A program made the position numbers and the translations under genes. The notes under the pieces were generated by a model. The model saw nothing but the letters and a program-made list of their open reading frames with translations. It was not told the origin of the DNA and made no database searches. Positions 37,892 through 48,855 of a stretch of DNA of 64,000 bases are shown here, in pieces. Position 1 is the first letter of the stretch; every line of letters begins with the position of its first letter. Source of the DNA: Marinobacterium stanieri (GTDB lineage: Bacteria > Pseudomonadota > Gammaproteobacteria > Pseudomonadales > Balneatricaceae); assembly GCF_900155945.1 (NCBI RefSeq), contig NZ_FTMN01000009.1, forward strand, positions 62,001 through 126,000, given 5' to 3'.

Positions 37892-38287
37892 TTAATCTTC
37901 AGAAGTTTCTTCAACTACAGCCTGACCAGCAGGACGATCAACCAGCTCAACGTAAGCCATCGGGGCTTTGTCGCCAGCACGGTAGCCACATTTCAGAATG
38001 CGAACGTAACCGCCAGGACGAGCCGCGTAACGCGGGCCCAGCTCGTTGAACAGTTTACCTACAGCTTCGTTGCTGCGGGTACGGGAGAACGCCAGACGAC
38101 GGTTAGCAACCGAGTCAGTCTTGGCCAGAGTAATCAGCGGCTCAGCAAAACGGCGCAGTTCTTTCGCTTTCGGCAGAGTGGTCTTGATCAGCTCGTGCTC
38201 GAACAGAGAGACTGCCATGTTCTTGAACATCGCTTTGCGGTGCGCACTTGTACGATTTAAGTGTCGACCAGATTTACGATGACGCAT
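37892..38287 (-). CDS. rplQ: 50S ribosomal protein L17
   Basis: A 131-residue protein and the last gene of the alpha operon. The start [20 protein letters not shown] is invariant in the family. It lies 38 bases after rpoA. Confidence 0.97.
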   Translation of the reverse strand: MRHRKSGRHLNRTSAHRKAMFKNMAVSLFEHELIKTTLPKAKELRRFAEPLITLAKTDSVANRRLAFSRTRSNEAVGKLFNELGPRYAARPGGYVRILKCGYRAGDKAPMAYVELVDRPAGQAVVEETSED

Positions 38288-38325
38288 TTTCTAAATCCTT
38301 TGCAACTTAGGGCTGGAAGTCAGAC

Positions 38326-39330
38326 TCAAGACGCGACTTTATCGTCGCCTTTCAGGCTGGCCGGCGGCCAATTTTCCAGGCGCATGCCCAGAGACAGGCC
38401 TTTGGATGCCAGCACGTCTTTGATCTCAGTCAGAGACTTCTTGCCCAAGTTAGGAGTCTTCAGCAGTTCTACTTCGGTGCGCTGAATCAGGTCACCAATG
38501 TAGTAGATCTGCTCTGCTTTCAGACAGTTCGCGGAACGTACAGTCAGCTCCAGATCGTCAACCGGACGCAGAAGAACAGGATCGATCTCCGGCTCATCCG
38601 GCTCAGAACGGGTCTGCTCACCAGCATCTTCCAGGTCTACGAAGACCACCAGCTGCTGCTGCAGAATGGTAGCTGCACGACGGATACACTCTTCGGGATC
38701 GATTGTGCCGTTAGACTCAATATCGATCACCAGTTTATCCAGGTCTGTACGCTGCTCTACACGTGCACTTTCAACTGCATAGGACACGCGCAGAACAGGA
38801 CTGTAGCTGGCATCCAGCTGCAGGCGACCAATGGCACGAGTTTCGTCTTCGTCGCTGGTGCGCGCATCGGCAGGCACGTAGCCACGACCACGCGTTACAC
38901 GCAGCTGCATGTTAAGCGTAGAACCCGGGTTCAGGTGTGCAATCACGTGGTCGGGGTTAGCAACCTCGACGTCCTGATTCAGCTGGATATCACCAGCGGT
39001 CACAGCTCCGGCTTCTGACTTGGAAAGAGTCAGGAGCGCTTCGTCACCGTTATGCAGAGCAACCGCAACACCTTTGAGGTTCAACAGGATCTCAATGACA
39101 TCCTCCTGAACACCCTCGATGCTGCTGTACTCGTGCAGTACACCTTCAATCTCCACTTCCGAGATAGCACATCCCGGCATGGAGGAGAGCAGGATACGGC
39201 GCAGCGCATTGCCCAGAGTGTGGCCGAACCCACGCTCAAGCGGCTCGAGAGTCACCTTAGCGCGAGTCTTGCTGATCTCCTGTACGTCAATGTGACGTGG
39301 GTATAGAAACTCGTTTACTGAACGCTGCAT
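38326..39330 (-). CDS. rpoA: RNA polymerase alpha subunit
   Basis: A 334-residue subunit. The N-terminal domain (1-235) dimerises and scaffolds beta and beta'. The C-terminal domain (about 250-325) binds UP elements and activators, with the conserved RSANCLKAE and [12 protein letters not shown]. The Met at 39330 ([16 protein letters not shown]) fits the family; a Met five codons earlier is less likely. It lies within rpsM-rpsK-rpsD-rpoA-rplQ. Confidence 0.97.
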   Translation of the reverse strand: MQRSVNEFLYPRHIDVQEISKTRAKVTLEPLERGFGHTLGNALRRILLSSMPGCAISEVEIEGVLHEYSSIEGVQEDVIEILLNLKGVAVALHNGDEALLTLSKSEAGAVTAGDIQLNQDVEVANPDHVIAHLNPGSTLNMQLRVTRGRGYVPADARTSDEDETRAIGRLQLDASYSPVLRVSYAVESARVEQRTDLDKLVIDIESNGTIDPEECIRRAATILQQQLVVFVDLEDAGEQTRSEPDEPEIDPVLLRPVDDLELTVRSANCLKAEQIYYIGDLIQRTEVELLKTPNLGKKSLTEIKDVLASKGLSLGMRLENWPPASLKGDDKVAS

Positions 39331-39355
39331 AGTTCCACCAGTCAAGAGTTCAAAA

Positions 39356-39976
39356 TTACTTCGAGTAGAGCTCGACGATCAGGTGCTCGTTGATGTCGGC
39401 TGACAGATCACTGCGTTCCGGCAGGGCTTTGTAAGTCCCTTCCATCTTCGCAGAGTCAACTTCAACCCACTCAACCGGAGCACGCTGAGCAGCCAGTTCC
39501 AGAGCGTGTTTGATACGCAGCTGGTTTTTGGCTTTTTCGCGAACTGCTACTACGTCGCCAGGCTGTACCTGGTAGGAAGGAACATTCACAACCTGACCAT
39601 TAACAGTGATCTGACGATGGGAAACAACCTGACGTGCTTCGGCACGGGTAGAACCATAACCCATGCGGTATACAACGTTGTCCAGGCGGCCTTCGAGAAG
39701 CTGCAGCAGGTTTTCACCTGTTGAGCCCTTACGACGGGCTGCTTCTTTGTAGTAACCACGGAACTGACGTTCCAGGACGCCGTAGATACGACGTACTTTC
39801 TGTTTTTCACGCAGCTGCAGACCGTATTCAGACAGGCGACCGCGACGGGCACCGTGAACACCGGGTACTGTTTCTGCTTTGCACTTGCTGTCAAGCGCGC
39901 GGACACCACTCTTCAGGAAGAGATCGGTGCCTTCACGACGGGACAGCTTGCACTTAGGTCCAAGATAACGAGCCAT
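39356..39976 (-). CDS. rpsD: 30S ribosomal protein S4
   Basis: A 206-residue primary 16S rRNA binder with an S4 domain (about 95-160). In E. coli it also represses the alpha operon at the rpsM leader; whether that control exists here is not shown. This is the zinc-free type, since the N terminus lacks the four-Cys cluster. Confidence 0.97.
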   Translation of the reverse strand: MARYLGPKCKLSRREGTDLFLKSGVRALDSKCKAETVPGVHGARRGRLSEYGLQLREKQKVRRIYGVLERQFRGYYKEAARRKGSTGENLLQLLEGRLDNVVYRMGYGSTRAEARQVVSHRQITVNGQVVNVPSYQVQPGDVVAVREKAKNQLRIKHALELAAQRAPVEWVEVDSAKMEGTYKALPERSDLSADINEHLIVELYSK

Positions 39977-39991
39977 ATTACCGTCTCCAGA

Positions 39992-40381
39992 TTAAACGCG
40001 ACGCTTCTTCGGCGGACGACAACCGTTGTGCGGAATCGGTGTCACGTCCGTGATATTTGTGATCTTGTAGCCGCAGCCGTTCAGTGCACGAACTGCAGAC
40101 TCACGACCCGGCCCCGGGCCCTTCACAAACACGTCGAGGTTTTTCAGACCGTATTCCAGAGCTGCCTGACCGGCACGCTCAGCTGCAACCTGTGCAGCAA
40201 ACGGTGTGCTCTTACGAGAACCACGGAAGCCTGAACCACCGGAAGTTGCCCAGCTCAGAGCGTTACCCTGGCGATCGGTAATGGTGATGATAGTGTTGTT
40301 AAAAGAGGCGTGGATGTGCGCGAGGCCATCCGCTACCTGCTTTTTAACCTTTTTACGAGTGCGATTACCTGGCTTAGCCAT
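39992..40381 (-). CDS. rpsK: 30S ribosomal protein S11
   Basis: A 129-residue platform protein with the conserved [13 protein letters not shown] and an RPPKKRRV end. It lies 15 bases upstream of rpsD and 19 bases after rpsM. Confidence 0.97.
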   Translation of the reverse strand: MAKPGNRTRKKVKKQVADGLAHIHASFNNTIITITDRQGNALSWATSGGSGFRGSRKSTPFAAQVAAERAGQAALEYGLKNLDVFVKGPGPGRESAVRALNGCGYKITNITDVTPIPHNGCRPPKKRRV

Positions 40382-40400
40382 ATTCGGAAATTCCTATCGC

Positions 40401-40757
40401 TTACTTACGGATCGGCTTGCGCGGGCCTTTACGGGTGCGCGCATTCGTTTTGCTGCGCTGACCACGTACCGGCAGGTTACGACGGTGACGCAGGCCACGG
40501 TAGCAACCGAGGTCCATAAGACGCTTGATGTTCATGTTGACTTCACGGCGCAGATCGCCTTCGACAGTCAACTTGGCAATTTCACCACGAACATTATCGA
40601 GCTGCTCTTCAGACAGTTCTGCGATCTTTGTGCTCGGCGCGATGCCGGTAGCTTCACAGATCTGTTTGGCAGTCGTGCGGCCAATCCCGAAAATGTAAGT
40701 CAGAGAAATTACCGCATGCTTATTGTCAGGAATATTGACGCCAGCTATACGGGCCAT
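40401..40757 (-). CDS. rpsM: 30S ribosomal protein S13
   Basis: A 118-residue head protein contacting the P-site tRNA. It begins [19 protein letters not shown] and ends with a basic GPRKPIRK tail. It is first in the alpha operon, preceded by a 138-base gap that contains a good promoter. Confidence 0.97.
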   Translation of the reverse strand: MARIAGVNIPDNKHAVISLTYIFGIGRTTAKQICEATGIAPSTKIAELSEEQLDNVRGEIAKLTVEGDLRREVNMNIKRLMDLGCYRGLRHRRNLPVRGQRSKTNARTRKGPRKPIRK

Positions 40758-40833
40758 TCAATGTACTCCATATTAAGAGTTCTGGGAGATGCTCACCAGA
40801 ACCAGTCATTCTTTAGTTCGTGGAAGGCGCGCA

Positions 40834-40862
40834 ATACTACACCCTGATCAAAAATAAATCAA
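40834..40862 (-). promoter_or_regulatory. Alpha-operon promoter upstream of rpsM
   Basis: Read leftward: TTGATT (40862-40857), a 17-base spacer and TAGTAT (40839-40834). It would give a leader of about 70 bases before rpsM, room for an S4-type autoregulatory structure, although none was identified. Confidence 0.65.
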
Positions 40863-40895
40863 GGCTACGCACCTCCACTCCCGGCCAGCTGTGGA

Positions 40896-41012
40896 TTAAC
40901 CCTGGCGCTGCTTGTGACGGGGCTCCACTTTGCAGATCACGCGCACGGAACCGTTGCGACGTACGATCTTGCAGTTACGGCAAATCTTTTTAACAGATGC
41001 ACGTACTTTCAT
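40896..41012 (-). CDS. rpmJ: 50S ribosomal protein L36 (zinc-binding form)
   Basis: A 38-residue protein too short for many gene callers. It begins [15 protein letters not shown] and ends RHKQRQG. Cys11, Cys14, Cys27 and His33 form the zinc ribbon, so this is the C+ paralogue. It lies 17 bases after secY, its normal place, and a 138-base gap with a promoter separates it from rpsM. Confidence 0.95.
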   Translation of the reverse strand: MKVRASVKKICRNCKIVRRNGSVRVICKVEPRHKQRQG

Positions 41013-41029
41013 GATCCACCTCATTAGGC

Positions 41030-42355
41030 TTAGCGCAGCAGTCCTGCGCCGCCTTTAAGATTCGATTTCTTCATCAGTGATTCGTACTGGTGTGACATCA
41101 GATGTGACTGCACCTGAGCCATAAAGTCCATCACTACCACCACTACGATCAGCAGCGAGGTGCCACCGAAGTAGAAGGGTACGTTCCACGCTACCACCAG
41201 GAACTGGGGCATCAGCGAAACGGCTGTGATATACAGCGCGCCAAACAGAGTCAGACGGCTGAGCACGGTATCAATGTATCGTGCTGACTGATCACCGGGA
41301 CGGATCCCTGGAATAAAGGCACCTGATTTTTTCAGGTTGTCTGCTACGTCACGCGGATTGAAAACAATTGCCGTGTAGAAGTAGCAGAAAAATACAATCG
41401 CGGTTGCGAACAGCAGAATGTACAACGGCTGTCCCGGCCCAAGGGCCAGAGCCACATCCTGCAACCATTCCATGCCTTCTGACTGACCAAACCATTGGCC
41501 TACAGACGCCGGGAACAGCAGAATACTGGACGCGAAGATCGGCGGAATAACACCCGCCATATTGACCTTCAGCGGCAGATGGCTGGACTGGGCAGCATAG
41601 ACACGACGGCCCTGCTGACGCTTCGCATAGTTGATGGTGATGCGGCGCTGGCCACGTTCCATAAACACTACAAAGCCCACAGTCGCGATTGCGAGTACCG
41701 CAATCGCCAGCAGCGCCAGGATATTCAGGTCACCCTGACGCGCTGCTTCAAAGGACTGGCCGATTGCACTTGGCAACCCGGCCACAATACCGGCAAAGAT
41801 CAGAATAGAGATGCCGTTACCGATGCCATGCTCGGTGATCTGCTCACCCAGCCACATCAGGAATACTGCACCGGCTACCAGAGTCACGACAGCAACGAAG
41901 TAGAAGCTGAAGTCGGCTGCGAAAGCCACACCCTGGTTGGCCAGGCCAACCGACATACCCAGTGCCTGCAAGGTTGCCAGTATGACCGTGCCGTAGCGCG
42001 TGTACTGACTGATTTTGCGGCGACCGGCCTCTCCTTCCTTCTTCAACTGCTCCAGTTGCGGGCTCACAACGGTCATCAACTGCATAATGATAGAGGCAGA
42101 GATGTAGGGCATGATACCCAGCGCCAGGATCGACATGCGTTCCAGAGCGCCACCCGAAAACATATTGAAGAGACTAAGGATCGTCCCCTGATTCTGATCA
42201 AACAGCGCAGCAAGGCGATCCGGGTTGATACCAGGTACGGGGATATGCGCCCCGATCCGGTAAACAATGATCGCCAGCAGAACAAATCTGAGTCGAGCCC
42301 AAAGCTCTTTCAGACCGCTCTGCATGCCCGCCGGTACTTGTCCTTGCTTAGCCAT
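41030..42355 (-). CDS. secY: Preprotein translocase subunit SecY
   Basis: The 441-residue channel subunit of the Sec translocon with ten membrane helices. Typical blocks are [19 protein letters not shown] (plug region), [15 protein letters not shown] and the conserved C5 loop [13 protein letters not shown]. Its ATG follows the rplO stop with no intervening base. It exports, among others, the BamD, DctP and glycine-zipper precursors found in this window. Confidence 0.98.
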   Translation of the reverse strand: MAKQGQVPAGMQSGLKELWARLRFVLLAIIVYRIGAHIPVPGINPDRLAALFDQNQGTILSLFNMFSGGALERMSILALGIMPYISASIIMQLMTVVSPQLEQLKKEGEAGRRKISQYTRYGTVILATLQALGMSVGLANQGVAFAADFSFYFVAVVTLVAGAVFLMWLGEQITEHGIGNGISILIFAGIVAGLPSAIGQSFEAARQGDLNILALLAIAVLAIATVGFVVFMERGQRRITINYAKRQQGRRVYAAQSSHLPLKVNMAGVIPPIFASSILLFPASVGQWFGQSEGMEWLQDVALALGPGQPLYILLFATAIVFFCYFYTAIVFNPRDVADNLKKSGAFIPGIRPGDQSARYIDTVLSRLTLFGALYITAVSLMPQFLVVAWNVPFYFGGTSLLIVVVVVMDFMAQVQSHLMSHQYESLMKKSNLKGGAGLLR

Positions 42356-42790
42356 TTACGCCTCGACTTTTCCGCCAGCAGCTTCGATCGCAGCCTGTGC
42401 ACCTTTGGTCACTTTCAGACCTTTAACGGTGACTGCTTTTGTGATCTCACCAGACAGAATCACACGTGCAGATTTGATCTCTTCACGAATGATATCAGCC
42501 TGTTTCAGCGCAGCCAGGTCAACAGTGTCGACACCAGCAGCTGCCAGTTCGTTCAGACGAACCTCAGCAACGTAACGCGCTTGACGGGAAGTGAAGCCAA
42601 ACTTCGGCAGACGACGCTGAATCGGCATCTGACCGCCTTCAAAACCCGGTTTTACACTACCGCCAGAACGGGACTTCTGACCCTTGTGGCCACGGCCACA
42701 AGTTTTACCCAGACCGGAGCCGATACCACGACCTACACGCTTGGGAGCGTGTTTGGAACCGGCGCCCGGGCGCAGAGAATTCAGACGCAT
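42356..42790 (-). CDS. rplO: 50S ribosomal protein L15
   Basis: A 144-residue late-assembly protein with the Gly/Arg-rich N-terminal arm ([20 protein letters not shown]). Its stop abuts the secY start. Confidence 0.97.
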   Translation of the reverse strand: MRLNSLRPGAGSKHAPKRVGRGIGSGLGKTCGRGHKGQKSRSGGSVKPGFEGGQMPIQRRLPKFGFTSRQARYVAEVRLNELAAAGVDTVDLAALKQADIIREEIKSARVILSGEITKAVTVKGLKVTKGAQAAIEAAGGKVEA

Positions 42791-42803
42791 TGGGTGACTC
42801 CTC

Positions 42804-42986
42804 TTATTCGCCTTCTACATTAACCATGTAGTTGACTTTGTTGATCATGCCGCGCACAGCCGGAGTATCTTCCAGCTCAACGGTGTGGCCGATACGACGC
42901 AGACCCAGACCTTTAACAGTCTGGATGTGCTTCGGCAGACGACCGATGGTGCTGCGAGTCTGAGTTACCTTGATAGTCTTGGCCAT
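42804..42986 (-). CDS. rpmD: 50S ribosomal protein L30
   Basis: A 60-residue protein with the family core [20 protein letters not shown]. It sits between rpsE and rplO as in the E. coli spc operon. Confidence 0.96.
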   Translation of the reverse strand: MAKTIKVTQTRSTIGRLPKHIQTVKGLGLRRIGHTVELEDTPAVRGMINKVNYMVNVEGE

Positions 42987-42989
42987 CGT

Positions 42990-43493
42990 TTAGCTCTCCA
43001 GAATCTCTTCAACGGACTTGCCACGCTTGGCCGCAACATCTTCCGGCGCAGACATCTGCTTCAGACCGTTGATGGTTGCACGCACTACGTTTACCGGGTT
43101 GGTAGAGCCGTAGCACTTCGCCAGTACGTTGTGGACACCTGCCAGTTCCAGTACAGCACGCATCGCGCCACCGGCGATAACACCAGTACCTTCAGATGCG
43201 GGCTGCATGTATACCTTGGAAGCACCGTGACGGGCTTTCACCGGGTACTGCAGAGTGTGGCCGTTCAGCTGTACGCTGATCATGTTACGGCGAGCCTGCT
43301 CCATCGCTTTCTGGATAGCAACAGGTACTTCGCGTGCTTTACCGCGACCGAAGCCGACGCGACCGTTACCGTCACCTACGACAGTCAGTGCTGTGAAACC
43401 GAAGATTCGACCGCCTTTTACCACTTTGGCGACGCGGTTAACCTGAACCAGCTTCTCTTGCAGTTCACCGTCTTTCTGTTCGTGATTTGCCAT
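42990..43493 (-). CDS. rpsE: 30S ribosomal protein S5
   Basis: A 167-residue decoding-site protein. The double-stranded-RNA-binding N-terminal domain contains [20 protein letters not shown] and is followed by the conserved [10 protein letters not shown]. No spectinomycin-resistance-type deletion is apparent in the GGRIF loop. Confidence 0.97.
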   Translation of the reverse strand: MANHEQKDGELQEKLVQVNRVAKVVKGGRIFGFTALTVVGDGNGRVGFGRGKAREVPVAIQKAMEQARRNMISVQLNGHTLQYPVKARHGASKVYMQPASEGTGVIAGGAMRAVLELAGVHNVLAKCYGSTNPVNVVRATINGLKQMSAPEDVAAKRGKSVEEILES

Positions 43494-43504
43494 AATAGAA
43501 ACCT

Positions 43505-43855
43505 TTAGAATTCCAGGCCGCCTTCGCGAGCAGCATCAGCAAGAGCTGCAACACGACCGTGGTATTTAAAACCGGAGCGGTCAAACGCTACCTTGGATAC
43601 GCCGGCTTCTTTAGCACGGCTGGCGATCAGAGCACCCACTTTCTTGGCTGCTTCGATGTTACCGGTAGCACCTTCACGCAGATCCTTTTCTACTGTGGAC
43701 GCAGAGGCCAGAACCTGGCTGCCGTCAGCAGAGATAACCTGCGCGTAAATGTGACGCGGAGAGCGATTGACGCACAAACGAACGGCGCCCTGCTCACGCA
43801 TCTGCATGCGCACACGACGCGCACGACGAACACGAGCTTGTTTCTTAACGTTCAT
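43505..43855 (-). CDS. rplR: 50S ribosomal protein L18
   Basis: A 116-residue 5S rRNA-binding protein ending in [20 protein letters not shown] and GGLEF, as in E. coli. Confidence 0.97.
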   Translation of the reverse strand: MNVKKQARVRRARRVRMQMREQGAVRLCVNRSPRHIYAQVISADGSQVLASASTVEKDLREGATGNIEAAKKVGALIASRAKEAGVSKVAFDRSGFKYHGRVAALADAAREGGLEF

Positions 43856-43864
43856 GACCCTGCC

Positions 43865-44398
43865 TTACTTCTTCTTAGCCTCTTTACGGCGTACATATTC
43901 GTCTTCATAACGAACACCCTTACCCTTGTAGGGCTCCGGCGGACGGAATGCGCGAACTTCTGCAGCCACCTGACCTACGCGTTGCTTATCAGCACCACGG
44001 ATAACAACAGTAGTGTTGTTAGGGGTCTCGGCAGTAACGCCTTCGGGCAGTTCGTAATCGATCGGGTGAGAGAAGCCAAGCGTCAGGTTCAGAACCTTGC
44101 CCTTAGCCTGGGCACGATAACCAACACCCAGCAGATTCAGGGTCTTGGAAAAGCCTTCACTTACACCAACCACCATGTTGTTCACCAGCGCACGGGTGGT
44201 ACCAGTCAGTGCCATAGACTGCTTGGCGCCATCGCGCGGAGCGAAAACCAGCTGACCTTCAGACTGTTCAGCAGTCACAACCGGGTGCAGATCAAGGCTC
44301 AATTCGCCCTGCTTGCCCTTAACGGTCAGAGACTGGCCAGCCAGCTTGATCTCAACGCCAGCCGGGACTGCTACGGGTTTCTTCGCAATACGTGACAT
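43865..44398 (-). CDS. rplF: 50S ribosomal protein L6
   Basis: A 177-residue protein with two repeated domains near the factor-binding site. [20 protein letters not shown] near the C terminus is the family signature. Confidence 0.97.
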   Translation of the reverse strand: MSRIAKKPVAVPAGVEIKLAGQSLTVKGKQGELSLDLHPVVTAEQSEGQLVFAPRDGAKQSMALTGTTRALVNNMVVGVSEGFSKTLNLLGVGYRAQAKGKVLNLTLGFSHPIDYELPEGVTAETPNNTTVVIRGADKQRVGQVAAEVRAFRPPEPYKGKGVRYEDEYVRRKEAKKK

Positions 44399-44409
44399 TG
44401 GAATACCTC

Positions 44410-44802
44410 TTAGAAGACCGTGCAGACCACTTCACCACCGATGCCTGCCTTGCGAGCAGCGCGATCAGTCATGACGCCTTTGCTGGTAGAGATGATGGCG
44501 ATACCCAGACCATCAGCGACTTTCGGCAGTTCCGATGCGTTCTTGTAGATACGCAGAGACGGACGGCTTACGCGCTTGATCTCTTCGATTACCGGCTTGC
44601 CTTCGAAGTACTTCAGCTCGACAGACAGAACCGGCTTGACGTCACCTTCAACGGCGAAGTCAGCGATGTAGCCTTCTTCTTTCAGAACAGCTGCGATGGC
44701 AACTTTCTGTTTGGAAGACGGCATGGCAACATGGGCTTTTTCAGCCATGTGGCCGTTGCGGATACGGGTAAACATATCCGCGAGGGTGTCTTGCATACTC
44801 AT
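44410..44802 (-). CDS. rpsH: 30S ribosomal protein S8
   Basis: A 130-residue 16S rRNA central-domain binder ending in GGEVVCTVF. In E. coli S8 is the repressor of the spc operon through a site near rplE. An 82-base gap separates it from rpsN, longer than elsewhere in this operon, with nothing recognised in it. Confidence 0.97.
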   Translation of the reverse strand: MSMQDTLADMFTRIRNGHMAEKAHVAMPSSKQKVAIAAVLKEEGYIADFAVEGDVKPVLSVELKYFEGKPVIEEIKRVSRPSLRIYKNASELPKVADGLGIAIISTSKGVMTDRAARKAGIGGEVVCTVF

Positions 44803-44884
44803 GCTATTAACGTCCTCTTGAGTGCAGCTCGATGCGGTAGCAGTTTCCTGCCCAGACCACCGTGCTTACCATTTGCGAGCCGGA

Positions 44885-45190
44885 TTACCAGCTCGCCTTT
44901 TTCAGGCCCGGGACATCGCCACGCATCGCTGCTTCACGCAGCTTGTTGCGGCAAAGTCCGAACTTGCGATATACAGCGTGCGGGCGACCAGTAACCTGGC
45001 AGCGACGCTGCTTACGCACCGGGCTAGCATCACGCGGCAGCTTCTGCAGCGCGACCTGTGCTTCCCAAACATCATCTTCAGAGCTGTTCGGGCTTGTGAT
45101 AATTGCCTTGAGTTCAGCACGCTTGGTGGCAAACTTTGCTGCCAGCTTCTCGCGCTTGAGCTCACGCTGAATCATTGAAACCTTAGCCAT
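44885..45190 (-). CDS. rpsN: 30S ribosomal protein S14 (zinc-free form)
   Basis: A 101-residue long-form S14 lacking the CxxC pairs of the short zinc form. [20 protein letters not shown] and the [11 protein letters not shown] end match gammaproteobacterial S14. Confidence 0.97.
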   Translation of the reverse strand: MAKVSMIQRELKREKLAAKFATKRAELKAIITSPNSSEDDVWEAQVALQKLPRDASPVRKQRRCQVTGRPHAVYRKFGLCRNKLREAAMRGDVPGLKKASW

Positions 45191-45203
45191 TATTCAACCC
45201 TTC

Positions 45204-45743
45204 TTATTTCTTGAACGGGAACTGCAGCGCAGCCAGCAGAGCACGACCTTCGTCGTTGTTCTTCGCGGTGGTGGTAATGGTGATATCCAAACCACGCAGC
45301 TTGTCGACTTTGTCGTAGTCGATTTCCGGGAAGATGATCTGCTCTTTAACGCCCATGCTGTAGTTACCACGGCCATCGAAAGATTTCGGGTTCAGGCCAC
45401 GGAAGTCGCGGATACGCGGGATAGAAACGTCTACCAGACGATCCAGGAATTCCCACATACGTTCGCCACGCAGGGTGACTTTACAACCGATCGGCCAGCC
45501 TTCACGTACTTTAAAGCCCGCGATGGATTTGCGTGCTTTGGTAACGATCGGCTTCTGACCAGCGATAGCGGTCATATCAGCAACAGCATTTTCCAGCTGT
45601 TTCTTGTCGCCCAGTGCTTCACCAACACCCATGTTCAGGGTTACTTTGGTAACGCGAGGAACGGCCATGACGTTCGGGCAGTTCAGCTCGTCTTTCAGCT
45701 GCTGCTTAACTTCGTTTGCGTAAAGCGCTTTCAATCTAGACAT
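45204..45743 (-). CDS. rplE: 50S ribosomal protein L5
   Basis: A 179-residue central-protuberance protein that binds 5S rRNA. The start at 45743 ([13 protein letters not shown]) fits the family better than a Met three codons earlier. [20 protein letters not shown] near the end is conserved. Confidence 0.96.
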   Translation of the reverse strand: MSRLKALYANEVKQQLKDELNCPNVMAVPRVTKVTLNMGVGEALGDKKQLENAVADMTAIAGQKPIVTKARKSIAGFKVREGWPIGCKVTLRGERMWEFLDRLVDVSIPRIRDFRGLNPKSFDGRGNYSMGVKEQIIFPEIDYDKVDKLRGLDITITTTAKNNDEGRALLAALQFPFKK

Positions 45744-45757
45744 TTGCACCAATCTCC

Positions 45758-46081
45758 TTACTTATCACCAACGATGGTTTCGCCGGTGGACTTGTAGAAG
45801 CGGACTTTGGTGCCGTCTTCCAGCAGCTTGAAGCCCACGCGATCACCCTTGCCAGTCTGAGCGTTGAAGATGGCAACGTTAGAAGTAGCGATGGCCGCTT
45901 CCTTCTCAACGATACCACCCTGCTGACCCAGCATAGGGTTCGGCTTCTGGTGCTTCTTGATCATGTTGATGCCGGAAACGATCAGGCGATCGTTCTGCAA
46001 TACGCGCACAACCTTGCCGCGCTTGCCCTTGTCTTTACCTGCGATAACGATGACTTCATCGTCGCGACGAATCTTACGCAT
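45758..46081 (-). CDS. rplX: 50S ribosomal protein L24
   Basis: A 107-residue assembly-initiating protein with a KOW motif ([19 protein letters not shown]). It is separated from rplN by a 100-base gap holding a strong hairpin (46120-46154), unusual for this position in the spc operon. Confidence 0.96.
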   Translation of the reverse strand: MRKIRRDDEVIVIAGKDKGKRGKVVRVLQNDRLIVSGINMIKKHQKPNPMLGQQGGIVEKEAAIATSNVAIFNAQTGKGDRVGFKLLEDGTKVRFYKSTGETIVGDK

Positions 46082-46119
46082 TATTTTACCTTAATCTTTC
46101 CTGCTACCCTCTCATGCTC

Positions 46120-46154
46120 AAAAACGCCAAACCCATTACGGGAGTGGCGTTTTT
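46120..46154 (-). terminator. Terminator-like hairpin between rplN and rplX
   Basis: Read leftward, AAAAACGCCA pairs with TGGCGTTTTT over ten pairs. After a two-by-two internal loop an inner CCC/GGG stem closes a five-base loop. The descending arm ends in five U. It has the form of an intrinsic terminator but lies inside a ribosomal protein operon, so it may attenuate, be read through, or mark RNA processing. Confidence 0.75.
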
Positions 46155-46181
46155 ACAGAATCTGTTATGAAAACAGAGTCT

Positions 46182-46550
46182 TTACAGCACTTCAGGCGCC
46201 AGGGAAATGATCTTCATGAACTTCTCATTACGAAGCTCACGCGTTACTGGGCCGAAGATACGAGTACCGATCGGGGCATCGTTCGCGTTCAGCAGAACCG
46301 CAGAGTTAGTATCAAAGCGGATCAGTGAACCGTCCGGACGACGAACACCTTTACGGGTACGTACTACGACAGCCTTAAGAACCTGACCTTTCTTCACCTT
46401 GCCACGCGGAATCGCTTCCTTGACAGTCACCTTGATGACATCGCCAACAGAGGCGTAGCGGCGGTGAGAACCACCCAGGACCTTAATACACTGCACTCGC
46501 TTGGCGCCGCTGTTGTCAGCAACATCAAGCATCGTTTCAGTCTGAATCAT
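46182..46550 (-). CDS. rplN: 50S ribosomal protein L14
   Basis: A 122-residue intersubunit-bridge protein. [20 protein letters not shown] at the start and SLAPEVL at the end are family-typical. An 88-base gap precedes it, where E. coli has the spc promoter; TATACA near 46572-46577 is a weak -10 candidate. Confidence 0.97.
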   Translation of the reverse strand: MIQTETMLDVADNSGAKRVQCIKVLGGSHRRYASVGDVIKVTVKEAIPRGKVKKGQVLKAVVVRTRKGVRRPDGSLIRFDTNSAVLLNANDAPIGTRIFGPVTRELRNEKFMKIISLAPEVL

Positions 46551-46638
46551 GGTCTACTCCACAAACTGTATAAACCATCACCGCAACCGCCTTAAACAGC
46601 CACGGTGAATTGGCGTAATGGAGCAAAGGTGCGTAAGT

Positions 46639-46902
46639 TTACACCTTTGCTGCACGCTCTTCAATGCGAATCAAAGACCAAGTTTTGGTCTTGGACAGCG
46701 GACGGGATTCGGCGATAGTCACCAGGTCACCCATCTGACACTCATTCTTCTCATCGTGAGCATGCAGTTTGGTGGAGCGCTTAACGAATTTACCGTAAAT
46801 CGGGTGCTTCTCTTTACGCTCAACCAGAACAGTGATGGTTTTATCCATCTTGTCACTGACGACCTTACCGGTCACAGTCCGAGTACGTTTTTCCGCGCTC
46901 AT
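46639..46902 (-). CDS. rpsQ: 30S ribosomal protein S17
   Basis: An 87-residue OB-fold protein, last in the S10 operon. It overlaps rpmC by four bases. [20 protein letters not shown] is the conserved segment. Confidence 0.97.
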   Translation of the reverse strand: MSAEKRTRTVTGKVVSDKMDKTITVLVERKEKHPIYGKFVKRSTKLHAHDEKNECQMGDLVTIAESRPLSKTKTWSLIRIEERAAKV

Positions 46903-47093
46903 TTAGCCACCTGCTTTTCGTTCAGTACTGTCTTAACGCGAGCGATGTCGCGACGAACCTGACCCAGCAGGTGAGTCTGTGCCAGCTGGCCAGTCGCCTT
47001 CTGCATACGCAGGTTGAACTGGTCCTTCAGAAGACCCAGCAGAGCCTGCTGAAGCTCCTCAACGGACTTGTCACGCAGTTCTGTAGCTTTCAT
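46899..47093 (-). CDS. rpmC: 50S ribosomal protein L29
   Basis: A 64-residue helical protein at the nascent-chain exit. It shares one base with the rplP stop and overlaps rpsQ by four bases, so all three are coupled. Confidence 0.96.
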   Translation of the reverse strand: MKATELRDKSVEELQQALLGLLKDQFNLRMQKATGQLAQTHLLGQVRRDIARVKTVLNEKQVAK

Positions 47094-47506
47094 TACATCA
47101 CCGTCCGTTTAACAAAAGTTGTAGAAACCGGCAGCTTTGCAGCAGCCAGCGCAAAGGCTTCAGCGGCGAGCTCTTCAGGTACACCGCTCATTTCGAACAG
47201 GACCTTGCCAGGCTGAATCTGGGCAACCCAGTATTCAACGCTACCCTTACCTTTACCCATACGTACTTCCAGCGGCTTACCTGTGATCGGCTTGTCCGGG
47301 AAGACACGGATCCAGATTTTACCACCACGCTTTACGTGACGAGTCATGGTACGACGAGCAGCTTCGATCTGGCGCGCAGTGATTCGGCCGCGCCCGGTCG
47401 CTTTCAGTGCAAATTCACCAAAGCTGACCTTGCTGCCGCGCTGTGCCAGGCCGCGGTTGCGACCTTTCATTACCTTGCGGTATTTCAGTCGTTTCGGTTG
47501 CAGCAT
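47093..47506 (-). CDS. rplP: 50S ribosomal protein L16
   Basis: A 137-residue protein near the A site. [20 protein letters not shown] and [13 protein letters not shown] are typical; Arg in [20 protein letters not shown] is conserved and includes the site hydroxylated by YcfD-type enzymes in E. coli. Confidence 0.97.
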   Translation of the reverse strand: MLQPKRLKYRKVMKGRNRGLAQRGSKVSFGEFALKATGRGRITARQIEAARRTMTRHVKRGGKIWIRVFPDKPITGKPLEVRMGKGKGSVEYWVAQIQPGKVLFEMSGVPEELAAEAFALAAAKLPVSTTFVKRTVM

Positions 47507-47517
47507 TGACGTCTACC

Positions 47518-48198
47518 TCACTTACCTTTCTTCTTGGGTGCGTTCTTCTCGGCACGTACCTGTTCGATACCACCGAGGATCTCACCCTTGAAGATCCAGA
47601 CTTTTACGCCAATCACACCGTAAGTGGTGTGGGCTTCGTAGGTAGCGTAATCGATGTCCGCACGCAGAGTGTGCAGCGGTACACGACCTTCACGGTACCA
47701 TTCAGTACGCGCGATCTCGGCACCACCGAGACGACCGCCCAACTGAATTTTGATGCCCTTGGCGCCCTGACGCATCGCGTTCTGAACCGCGCGCTTCATC
47801 GCACGACGGAACATGACACGACGTTCCAGCTGGCTGGCAACGCCCTGTGCAACCAGTTTCGCATCCAGATCCGGCTTACGCACTTCTTCGATGTTGATGT
47901 GAACAGGCACACCCATCATCTGGGAAACAGCGTTGCGCAGCTTCTCGACGTCTTCACCTTTCTTGCCGATCACGATACCCGGACGCGCCGTGTAGATGGT
48001 GATCTTGGCATTCTGGGCCGGACGCTCGATTTCGATGCGGCTTACAGATGCATTTTTGAGCTGCTCATCCAGGTACTTACGCACCTGAAGGTCATTCAGC
48101 AGCTTCGCTGAGTATTCCGCTTTGTCGGCATACCATACAGACGCATGGTCCTTGACGACGCCAAGGCGAATACCGGTCGGATTGACTTTCTGACCCAT
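47518..48198 (-). CDS. rpsC: 30S ribosomal protein S3
   Basis: A 226-residue mRNA-entry protein with a KH domain ([15 protein letters not shown]). The start [13 protein letters not shown] at 48198 is preferred to one six codons upstream, and GGAGA-type sequence lies before it. Confidence 0.97.
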   Translation of the reverse strand: MGQKVNPTGIRLGVVKDHASVWYADKAEYSAKLLNDLQVRKYLDEQLKNASVSRIEIERPAQNAKITIYTARPGIVIGKKGEDVEKLRNAVSQMMGVPVHINIEEVRKPDLDAKLVAQGVASQLERRVMFRRAMKRAVQNAMRQGAKGIKIQLGGRLGGAEIARTEWYREGRVPLHTLRADIDYATYEAHTTYGVIGVKVWIFKGEILGGIEQVRAEKNAPKKKGK

Positions 48199-48223
48199 AT
48201 TGAAATCTCCTAGCAATCAGCCG

Positions 48224-48556
48224 TTAGTCGGACACCTTGACGGTGATATGTGACGAACGTTTCAGGATGCGATCAGCGCGGCCCTTGGCACGCGGCTGGA
48301 TGCGCTTCATGGTCATACCTTCGTCAACGAAGATAGCAGAAACGTGCAGCTCATCGATGTCAGCACCTTCGTTGTGCTCCGCATTCGCGATAGCAGACTC
48401 GAGTACTTTCTTAACCAGGTGTGCACCCTTTTTGGTGCTGAACGCCAGGATATTCAGAGCTTCGCCCACAGACTTACCGCGGATCTGATCAGCGACCAGT
48501 CGGGCCTTCTGGGCGGAGATGCGAGCACCTGTGTGCTTGGCGATAACTTCCATCAT
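48224..48556 (-). CDS. rplV: 50S ribosomal protein L22
   Basis: A 110-residue protein whose beta-hairpin lines the exit tunnel ([20 protein letters not shown]). Two adjacent Met codons (48556, 48553) could start it. The hairpin has no macrolide-type deletion visible. Confidence 0.97.
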   Translation of the reverse strand: MMEVIAKHTGARISAQKARLVADQIRGKSVGEALNILAFSTKKGAHLVKKVLESAIANAEHNEGADIDELHVSAIFVDEGMTMKRIQPRAKGRADRILKRSSHITVKVSD

Positions 48557-48564
48557 CTACCCCC

Positions 48565-48843
48565 TTACTTCTTCTTGGCCTTCTTGTCGGCTGCATGACC
48601 GCGGTATGTACGTGTCGCAGCGAACTCGCCGAGTTTATGGCCGACCATGTCTTCGGTAATGAATACCGGAACATGCTGACGACCGTTATGTACTGCAATA
48701 GTCAGTCCCACAAACTGCGGGAAAACCGTAGAACGACGTGACCAGGTCTTGATCGGACGACGTTCGTTAGCTTCGATTGCAGCCTCTACCTTCTTCAGCA
48801 GGTGAAGGTCGATAAATGGACCTTTCTTCAGTGAACGTGGCAC
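48565..48843 (-). CDS. rpsS: 30S ribosomal protein S19
   Basis: A 92-residue head protein. [19 protein letters not shown] and [16 protein letters not shown] are family signatures; the Lys-rich end (DKKAKKK) is usual. Confidence 0.97.
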   Translation of the reverse strand: MPRSLKKGPFIDLHLLKKVEAAIEANERRPIKTWSRRSTVFPQFVGLTIAVHNGRQHVPVFITEDMVGHKLGEFAATRTYRGHAADKKAKKK

Positions 48844-48855
48844 AGCTGATTCCTC

